This document shows positions 6,767 through 11,197 of a stretch of 11,197 nt of DNA, in pieces; the first letter of the stretch is position 1, and each line of letters starts with the position of its first letter. Under the pieces are notes generated by a model, which was not told the DNA's origin, ran no database searches, and was given only the letters and a program-made list of their open reading frames with translations. The stretch covers positions 1 to 11,197 of the forward strand of contig PMIZ01000175.1 of the NCBI GenBank assembly GCA_003157225.1, given 5' to 3'. A program made the translations under genes and the position numbers. Source of the stretch: Actinomycetota bacterium (GTDB taxonomy: Bacteria > Actinomycetota > Thermoleophilia > RBG-16-64-13).

Positions 6767-6993
6767 GAAGCCACCCGCAGCGGCAGTTCTCTCTCGCGCA
6801 CGCTCTCGGCCGCAAAGTGCAGGGACTGTTCAATGTCCTCCGGCTACAGGTCGGGGTAGGCAGCGATGATCTCGTCAACCGTCATACCCTGGGCCACCAT
6901 GTCGATCACCGTCGCCGCGGGGATTCGAAGGCCGCGTATGCAGGGCACCCCTCCCATTTGCTCGGGGTCGGTCGTTATGCGTTCGAACCTCAT
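6763..6993 (-). pseudogene. DUF433 antitoxin with an in-frame TAG
   Basis: The N-terminal part MRFERITTDPEQMGGVPCIR, then LRIPAATVIDMVAQGMTVDE and IIAAYPDL, is a canonical DUF433 helix-turn-helix antitoxin start. The frame then meets TAG at 6846-6844 and continues [26 protein letters not shown] to TGA at 6765-6763. The sequence after the stop is a typical DUF433 ending, so the TAG replaces one residue, probably Glu (GAG to TAG), and no frameshift is needed. Full length would be 76 residues, normal for the family; the product terminated at TAG is 49. TAG also ends other genes here, so general recoding is unlikely. The start ATG 6993 has a near-perfect Shine-Dalgarno. The partner is the DUF5615 gene, overlapping by 4 bp. 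Confidence 0.8.
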
Positions 6994-6998
6994 GTGAT

Positions 6999-7008
6999 GA
7001 TCACCTCC
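6999..7008 (-). promoter_or_regulatory. Very strong ribosome binding site of the DUF433 gene
   Basis: GGAGGTGATC on the minus strand, ten bases complementary to the 16S rRNA 3' end, 5 nt before ATG 6993. It fixes the start and excludes the longer frame beginning at 7044. Confidence 0.85.
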
Positions 7009-7151
7009 GAGCGTCTGTCGCTCCGACTCGCTGGCAGATAGCATAGACGCTGGTCTTGAAGGTCGCAGTAGAGACCATGAGCCAGCCAGATACAGAGCGC
7101 GCTTCCAGTAGCAGGCCGGTCCGAACAGGCAACGTGTACGTTCTGCACATT

Positions 7152-7202
7152 GCCCATGACAGTCGGGTTGGCGGTGATGCGATCCAGCGTCATGCGCTCC
7201 AT
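7152..7202 (-). pseudogene. N-terminal remnant of a second DUF433 gene
   Basis: Reads MERMTLDRITANPTVMG, the standard first 17 residues of a DUF433 protein, but the expected GKPCIRG continuation is missing. The frame goes on without family similarity to a TGA at 6992-6990 that overlaps the next DUF433 ATG as ATGA. AAGGA lies 8 nt upstream of ATG 7202; a further in-frame ATG at 7271 also has AAGGAGA upstream. This looks like a DUF433 gene cut short by deletion or insertion just ahead of a better-preserved relative, perhaps a relic of two tandem modules. Confidence 0.55.
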
Positions 7203-7326
7203 GGCCCGTCCTTTTTCGATCGCAATGCCGCTCTCAGTATGGCCTCCTGGAATGACCGCGTGACGCGCCATCTGTTCGTCTCCTTCCGCCTGTTAGAGAC
7301 GAGCGCCGTAGCGCGATAACTCGGAG

Positions 7327-7369
7327 TGCACATCGCACCAAAGATGGGGGTCGGCGAAATGCCAAGACG
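7327..7369. repeat. Copy 2 of the imperfect 44-bp direct repeat
   Basis: Direct counterpart of 3805-3848, with the same exact blocks TGCA, ACCAAAG, GGCG and GCCAAGACG in the same order and nearly the same spacing. It lies just downstream of the ABC permease and upstream of the DUF433 genes. Confidence 0.5.
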
Positions 7370-7385
7370 CGCCGGCATCCGGCGC
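7369..7385 (-). terminator. GC-rich hairpin after the ABC permease gene
   Basis: Inverted repeat GCGCCGG (7369-7375) and CCGGCGC (7379-7385) with a 3-nt loop, starting 7 bp after the permease stop. Strong stem but no T-run. A likely transcript-end structure; termination mechanism unclear. Confidence 0.45.
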
Positions 7386-7392
7386 CGCCCGC

Positions 7393-8151
7393 TCACCCGC
7401 CCTTGGGCAGCCAGCTGAACCGGCGAACCGCCACGATCAACCCAAGGACGCCCCAGCCGGCGACGACGGCCAGATCGGGCCAATCAAAGGCCCAGCCAGT
7501 CGTGCTCGGGTTGTAGACAACAAGCAGGGCGGCGGCGATGTGCCTCACCGGGAAGATGGCGGCGACGCTGAGCAGCCAGCCGGGGATCTCCGACGAAGGG
7601 ACGAACACCCCGGAAATGAAGTAGAGCGGCAGGGTGATACCCAACACGACCGGCATGACGGCGTCCTGATTCTTTGCGATGCTGGCCAGCGCGAAGCCGA
7701 GGCAGCAGAGCGCGAGAGTGCTGACTATGACATCCAGCACCAGGGCTGGAACGGTACGAGCGGGGATCGAAGCGCCGTAGGCATAGCCGATGGCGAGCAG
7801 CAGGACGGCTATCGCAAGTGAGACCACCACGGCTACGAGCGCCCGGGCGCCGATGAGCGTAGCTGCCCGCACGGGTGTAGCCCGCCGCCGCTTGTAGATG
7901 CCGGCCTCCCGCGTGGCGACCACCGCGGCGGCAAGATTGCCGAAGGACGCGTTTATCAACCCGAGAGCGATGATGCCGGGCACGTAGTAAACGGCCACGC
8001 TGATGGCCACTCCTCCGATAGTCACCTTCCCGTGGCCGAAGACCGAGGCGAAGATGACCAGGAACATGACCGGCAGGAACAGTGTGAAGAACAAGCTCTG
8101 GCGGTTTCTCACGTACGTGTACGCGTCGTAGCGGAACTGATGACCGATCAT
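7393..8151 (-). CDS. ABC-2 type transporter permease
   Basis: 252-residue integral membrane subunit of an exporter of the drug/lipid ABC-2 class. About six hydrophobic segments are visible, near residues 20-39, 50-78, 104-126, 135-158, 165-186 and 225-242. The basic stretch REAGIYKRRRATPVR at ~81-95 and the GVFVPSSEIPGWL segment at ~181-193 are characteristic of ABC2 membrane proteins next to DrrA-like ATPases. Its ATG (8151) overlaps the ATPase stop as ATGA, and GGAGGAG precedes it, so the two are co-translated and form one transporter, probably a dimer of each subunit in the cytoplasmic membrane. Substrate cannot be read from the sequence; drug efflux, lipid or peptide export are all possible. 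Confidence 0.9.
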   Translation of the reverse strand: MIGHQFRYDAYTYVRNRQSLFFTLFLPVMFLVIFASVFGHGKVTIGGVAISVAVYYVPGIIALGLINASFGNLAAAVVATREAGIYKRRRATPVRAATLIGARALVAVVVSLAIAVLLLAIGYAYGASIPARTVPALVLDVIVSTLALCCLGFALASIAKNQDAVMPVVLGITLPLYFISGVFVPSSEIPGWLLSVAAIFPVRHIAAALLVVYNPSTTGWAFDWPDLAVVAGWGVLGLIVAVRRFSWLPKGG

Positions 8152-9065
8152 CGGTTCTCCTCCCGCGTGAGCTGGAGATAGACGTCTTCCAGGCTGGGCC
8201 TCGACACGGTGAGGTCCGCCAAGTCGACTCCCTCCCGCTCCCCCCAGTCGGCTAGAGTGCGGAGCAACGGCAGCGGTTTCTCCGCTCGAAACTCAATCTC
8301 TGTGTCTGACCGCTGTGGGACCAGGGAGTAGATCTCTCTGGGAAGATCGGAGGGCTTGAGATCCCCGGGCATCGTGAAGTGGACGATGGACTTCTGGACG
8401 TCGCGCGCACCAAGGGTGGCCGGCGTCCCTTCCGCCACTATCCTTCCGGCGGCGATCACGCTGATACGGTCGGCTAGGTACTCGGCTTCCTCCATATAGT
8501 GGGTCGTGAGGAAGATCGTCTTGCCGAGAGTGCGGAGTCCGGCCATGACATCCCACGCCGCTCGCCGGGCCGAGGGGTCAAATCCGGTCGTCGGTTCGTC
8601 GAGGAACAGAAGCTCAGGGTCACCGATCAGAGCCAGGGCAACATCCAGCCGGCGTCTCTGGCCCCCGGAAAGACTAGCGCAACGCACGTCCTCCTTCTCA
8701 GAAAGCCCGACCAACTCCAAGGTGTCGGCCACCGCCCGGGGAGCGGGGTAGTAGCCGGCATACAGCGAGAGGCATTCACTAACACTTAGCGCGGCTTCGG
8801 GTTCCGACTCCTGGAGGACCACCCCGATGCGGCTACGCCACAGGGCGCCTGCCTTGCCGGGATCCACCCCCAGCACGCTCACCTCGCCCGCTGTGCGCTG
8901 CCGGAAACCCTCCAGGATCTCCACGGTGGTCGTCTTCCCGGCGCCGTTCGGTCCAAGAAAAGCAAACACTTCTCCGGGGAAGACATCGAGATCGATACCG
9001 GCCACAGCCTCAAGAGTGCCGTAGTTCATCTGAAGCCCTCGAACGGAGATCACTGGATCAGGCAT
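8148..9065 (-). CDS. ABC transporter ATP-binding protein (DrrA/NatA-like)
   Basis: 305-residue ATPase powering the overlapping permease. Motifs: Walker A GPNGAGKTT (38-46), Q-loop VVLQES (Q85), signature LSGGQ (132-136), Walker B LLFLDEPTTG (152-161) and H-loop TTHYMEEAE (H189). The C-terminal ~90 residues end in the SRPSLEDVYLQLT segment typical of DrrA/CcmA-type exporters, where this tail interacts with the permease. ATG 9065 (MPDPVISVRGL) was chosen because ABC homology starts there; the frame also has ATG at 9125, but a perfect -35 hexamer lies at 9120-9125, so that start would precede the transcript. Complete and apparently functional. Confidence 0.92.
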   Translation of the reverse strand: MPDPVISVRGLQMNYGTLEAVAGIDLDVFPGEVFAFLGPNGAGKTTTVEILEGFRQRTAGEVSVLGVDPGKAGALWRSRIGVVLQESEPEAALSVSECLSLYAGYYPAPRAVADTLELVGLSEKEDVRCASLSGGQRRRLDVALALIGDPELLFLDEPTTGFDPSARRAAWDVMAGLRTLGKTIFLTTHYMEEAEYLADRISVIAAGRIVAEGTPATLGARDVQKSIVHFTMPGDLKPSDLPREIYSLVPQRSDTEIEFRAEKPLPLLRTLADWGEREGVDLADLTVSRPSLEDVYLQLTREENR

Positions 9066-9096
9066 GGCGCCCCCCGTCTCTCGCCAAATACTCAGG

Positions 9097-9125
9097 TGTT
9101 CAGCAAGTCTACTACAACATGTCAA
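9097..9125 (-). promoter_or_regulatory. Possible promoter of the ABC transporter operon
   Basis: Consensus -35 TTGACA at 9120-9125 on the minus strand. The hexamer 17 bp downstream, TGAACA (9097-9102), matches the -10 consensus poorly. Position suits a transcript starting near 9090, just before ATG 9065. Confidence 0.35.
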
Positions 9126-9272
9126 GCGTCGACGTGATGAGGGCGGGCACCAAGGCCGCCTCGACCAGGGTCTTCGGAGTCGCTGTTGACAAAACCGCGG
9201 GTTGCACCTTCTACGCCGGCGGCGTGGCCCAAGCCCTGGTAGCCCTGGTAGACCGCCGCGCGCCTAAGGACG

Positions 9273-9898
9273 TCAAGAGGAGCCCACTCCGATCATCAGC
9301 GTTCCGATGGACTGGGCGCCGTAGCGGAAGAGGGTCATAAGAAGGATGTCGCACGACGCAGTGGTCTCGACCAGAGAATCGAGCACGTAGGCAAACAACT
9401 CGCTCCATGGCCGCAGGAGCGGTCTTCTGGGGCCACCGATACCGCACACCTCGCCTGCAGGCCGTGGAGCTTACTCCCGAAGGTCGGGTAGCCCCGGAAG
9501 ATGCGGCTGGCCGAGAAGCCCTTGGTGCCCATGGTGAAGGCGAGGCCCTCGGAGTCTAGCCCGGCGAAGAGCCGGCTGAAGTAGTCCCGCGCTTCGGTGC
9601 TGCAGGAATCCAGGAAGTGCTTGGGAGTGGTCTTGCCAAAGAGGCTATTCACATTCGCCACGACGAGGTTCTTGAGGTCCTCCTCGCTGAAGAGCTTGCG
9701 CTCGGTGCGGCGGTCCTCCTCGCTCGCGAGGTCGTGGCGGATGATGGCCGAGAGCCCGCCGAGGGTCGTGAGGAGTTCGGTGCGCTCCTGGTCGGTGACC
9801 TTCCTGTCGGCGGCCACGAGCGAGAACTGGCGGGCGAACTCGTTGAACTTGCGCAGCACGTCGGTGCCGGCGAAGAAGGAGAGGCGCAGGTTGAGCAT
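9273..9898 (-). pseudogene. Frameshifted gene of unknown function
   Basis: I do not recognise the family. The frame from ATG 9898 (MLNLRLSFFAGTDVLRKFNE) gives a charged, soluble-looking, largely helical protein with a FAGLDSEGLAFTMGTKGFSA segment and an FRGYP motif. After FRGYP (near 9490) the reading becomes low-quality, Cys-rich and basic. In another minus frame (open from 9470 to TGA 9275-9273) a protein-like C-terminus appears: PLLRPWSELFAYVLDSLVET, then CDILLMTLFRYGAQSIGTLM. One frameshift between ~9490 and ~9415 would join them into roughly 205 residues. It is divergent from the AbiE operon. An upstream in-frame start at 9949 is possible. Gene reality moderately sure, function none. Confidence 0.5.
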
Positions 9899-9942
9899 CG
9901 GAGGACCAGGCCGGACGACGGCCGCAATGCTACCGGGTGACT

Positions 9943-9971
9943 CTGACAATTGAACTGATTATGTCGACAAT
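9943..9971 (+). promoter_or_regulatory. Predicted promoter of the abiE operon
   Basis: -35-like CTGACA (9943-9948, five of six consensus bases) and -10-like GACAAT (9966-9971, four of six) with an ideal 17-bp spacer. The region is locally AT-rich. Start of transcription near 9978 leaves about 67 nt before ATG 10045. Confidence 0.5.
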
Positions 9972-9990
9972 AGTTCGACCAACCATGGTC
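9963..9990 (+). promoter_or_regulatory. Inverted repeats over the abiE promoter, candidate AbiEi operator
   Basis: GTCGA (9963-9967) and TCGAC (9975-9979) form one inverted repeat across the -10 box. GACCA (9977-9981) and TGGTC (9986-9990) form a second over the predicted start point. Characterised AbiEi antitoxins repress their own promoter by binding inverted repeats, so this is a plausible autoregulatory site. Confidence 0.45.
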
Positions 9991-10044
9991 AAATATCACC
10001 AAATGGGCAACGTTTGCGCACGGTGACTGCGCGTTGGGAATCCG

Positions 10045-10716
10045 ATGGCCGGTGCGATGGACATACTGAAGACTCTCCGAGAAGAGGTGGCGGGCGAGGA
10101 GTTCGATCACCAAGCCCTCCTCGATGCCTGCAAGGACTACGCCCGGCCTCGGGATGCGATAACGCGGTTGCTGAGATCGGGATCGGTCATCCGCGTCGCC
10201 CCGGGCATTTATGTCTTTGGACCCACCTTGCGGCGGCGTCCCTATTCGCGCGAGATACTTGCAAATCTCATCGCCGGCCCCTCCTACGTGTCCTTTGACT
10301 ACGCCCTTCAGCACTACGGGCTCATTCCTGAGCGGGTCGAAGCCGTGACGTCGGGCATCGCGGGAAGACCTCGCCGGTTCCAGACCCCGGTCGGCCTCTT
10401 CAGCTATAGACAGGTGCCAGAGAGGGCTTTTGCCGAAGGCCTTCACAGGGTTGAAATCCCGGGGGGTGGCGGCTACCTGATCGCCGGCCAGGAAAAGGCG
10501 CTCGCGGACAAGATCCGCGATGAACGCGGTTTGGGCATTCGGAGTATCGACCGGATGGTCGTGCACCTCGTGGAGTCACTCCGAATCGATGCTGACGCGC
10601 TCGCCGACTTGGACCCTGGTGAAATGGAGCGCATAGCCGCCGCTTATAGCTCGCATCAACTCCGGCTCCTCGCGGGTGCCATCCAACGCCTGCGCAAGGA
10701 GCGCGGCCGTGAATGA
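10045..10716 (+). CDS. abiEi: AbiEi-family antitoxin (type IV toxin-antitoxin)
   Basis: 223 residues. The N-terminal ~60 residues form a winged helix-turn-helix (ALLDACKDYARPRDAITRLL, then GSVIRVAPGIYVFGP). The middle YVSFDYALQHYGLIPE and the VTSGIAGRPRRFQT segment are characteristic of AbiEi antitoxins and their transcriptional-regulator relatives. In the AbiE system the antitoxin protects from the nucleotidyltransferase toxin without forming a stable complex and represses its own operon. Here it precedes and overlaps a recognisable AbiEii gene by 8 bp, which supports the call. Two starts are possible, ATG 10045 and ATG 10057 (MDILKTLREE); neither has a convincing Shine-Dalgarno. Complete, no visible lesion. 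Confidence 0.88.
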   Translation: MAGAMDILKTLREEVAGEEFDHQALLDACKDYARPRDAITRLLRSGSVIRVAPGIYVFGPTLRRRPYSREILANLIAGPSYVSFDYALQHYGLIPERVEAVTSGIAGRPRRFQTPVGLFSYRQVPERAFAEGLHRVEIPGGGGYLIAGQEKALADKIRDERGLGIRSIDRMVVHLVESLRIDADALADLDPGEMERIAAAYSSHQLRLLAGAIQRLRKERGRE

Positions 10717-11197
10717 AGCAGTAGCGCAACTCTTGTCTCGCTACGGTCCGGTGACTACGCAGGACTATCGGCAAGCCCTGCGCGAAATCCTGCAGGACGT
10801 AGCCCTCCTCGGGTTGTGGAGGAGCAACTTCTTCGAGAGGGCCGCTTTCTACGGAGGTACGGCGCTGCGCATCCTCCACGGCCTAGACCGCTTCTCCGAA
10901 GACCTCGACTTCTCGCTACTCGCGCCCGATCGAAGCTTCGACTTGTCACGCTACGCCTCATCGCTCGAGCGAGAGGTGCGCGCCTTCGGCTTCGACGTCA
11001 CGTACGAGGTGAAGAAGACCGCGGAGACCCGCGCGATGCGCTCGGCGTTTTTGAAAGCCGATACCGTTCGGGAGCTCCTGATGATCGAAGCACGCCCCGA
11101 AGTCATCGCCGGCATCCCCAACAGGCTGCTGAAAAGGGGCGTTTCGCCGCTAGGGCGTGATTGGCACGCGCAAGACGAGGACGCAAAGAGCGCGAAT
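10709..11197 (+). CDS. abiEii: AbiEii-family nucleotidyltransferase toxin, partial (3' end outside window)
   Basis: The first 163 residues are visible and the frame is open to the edge. FYGGTALRILHGLDRFSEDL with GGTALR at 49-54, followed by D65 and D67, is the DNA polymerase beta-like nucleotidyltransferase signature of AbiEii/AbiGii toxins, which transfer nucleotides to tRNA or other targets in studied members. FLKADTVRELL (114-124) and IAGIPNRLLK (133-142) follow the family pattern. After K142 the residues seen (RGVSPLGRDWHAQ) do not look like the expected IKLEVD-type strand. GTG 10709 is the start: AAGGAG lies 7 nt upstream, and the overlapping ATG at 10713 is out of frame. Overlap with abiEi implies coupled translation. 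Later motifs cannot be checked. Confidence 0.85.
   Translation, partial: MNEAVAQLLSRYGPVTTQDYRQALREILQDVALLGLWRSNFFERAAFYGGTALRILHGLDRFSEDLDFSLLAPDRSFDLSRYASSLEREVRAFGFDVTYEVKKTAETRAMRSAFLKADTVRELLMIEARPEVIAGIPNRLLKRGVSPLGRDWHAQDEDAKSAN

Larger units (their letters stand above)
6994..7392. other. Stretch without an intact gene, between the ABC permease and the DUF433 gene
   Basis: It holds the DUF433 remnant, repeat copy 2 and a GC-rich hairpin next to the permease stop. Short open frames on both strands (for example 7056-7319 +) show no family signature. I see no further gene and no convincing promoter for the DUF433/DUF5615 pair. Confidence 0.5.

Noticed and set aside
6844..6846. TAG in DUF433 as evidence of stop-codon recoding
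   Set aside because: TAG is the terminal stop of dnaE, the PIN gene and the primase-helicase, and no other gene here contains an internal TAG.
7292..7320. GTTA ... TAAC pair around a GCGC/GCGC stem, resembling an integron attC site
   Set aside because: The terminal heptamers do not fit GTTRRRY/RYYYAAC, the arms are of unequal length, and no integrase or gene-cassette pattern is present.
9649..10566. 305-residue open frame on the minus strand
   Set aside because: It runs antisense through abiEi and its promoter and ends in a Ser/Ala/Arg-rich shadow of the 9898-9273 gene; no family pattern.
1..11197. CRISPR arrays, tRNA or rRNA genes, IS elements
   Set aside because: No regularly spaced repeats, cloverleaf, conserved rRNA stretch, or transposase motif was seen on either strand.

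Overview
This is a GC-rich bacterial window carrying a housekeeping gene fragment and a dense accessory cluster. The composition, the DnaE type and the abundance of PIN-type and AbiE toxin-antitoxin modules suit an uncultured actinobacterial or Chloroflexi-like lineage. That placement is inference; nothing here fixes the taxon.

Layout. Positions 2-1936 (+) hold the C-terminal part of a DnaE-family DNA polymerase III alpha subunit. It carries a low-complexity insertion of about 160 residues that contains a 31-bp near-palindrome. A strong hairpin (1945-1971) separates it from a long run of minus-strand genes. Read in their own direction these are: an ABC exporter (ATPase 9065-8148, permease 8151-7393); a 17-residue DUF433 remnant (7202-7152); a decayed DUF433/DUF5615 toxin-antitoxin pair (6993-6458); a TOTE-type primase-helicase (6367-3905); and an XRE plus ImmA/IrrE-peptidase regulator overlapping a PIN-domain toxin (3652-1980). 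Upstream of the ABC genes lies a frameshifted gene of unknown function (9898-9273). On the plus strand at the right edge is an AbiE type IV toxin-antitoxin operon (10045 to the edge), with the toxin cut by the window.

How it fits together. The region from 1980 to 11197 reads as a defence or genome-conflict island: a primase-helicase, three toxin-antitoxin modules (one decayed) and an exporter. The most informative points are (1) an XRE-ImmA antitoxin whose C-terminus resembles UPF0175 antitoxins, next to a PIN toxin of the kind UPF0175 proteins usually control; (2) two copies of a 10-bp sequence exactly 50 bp apart bracketing that operon's predicted promoter; (3) a DUF433/DUF5615 pair with three separate lesions; and (4) an imperfect 44-bp direct repeat, each copy abutting a hairpin, on both sides of the primase-helicase/DUF5615 block.

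All family assignments come from reading motifs by eye. No database search or folding program was run.
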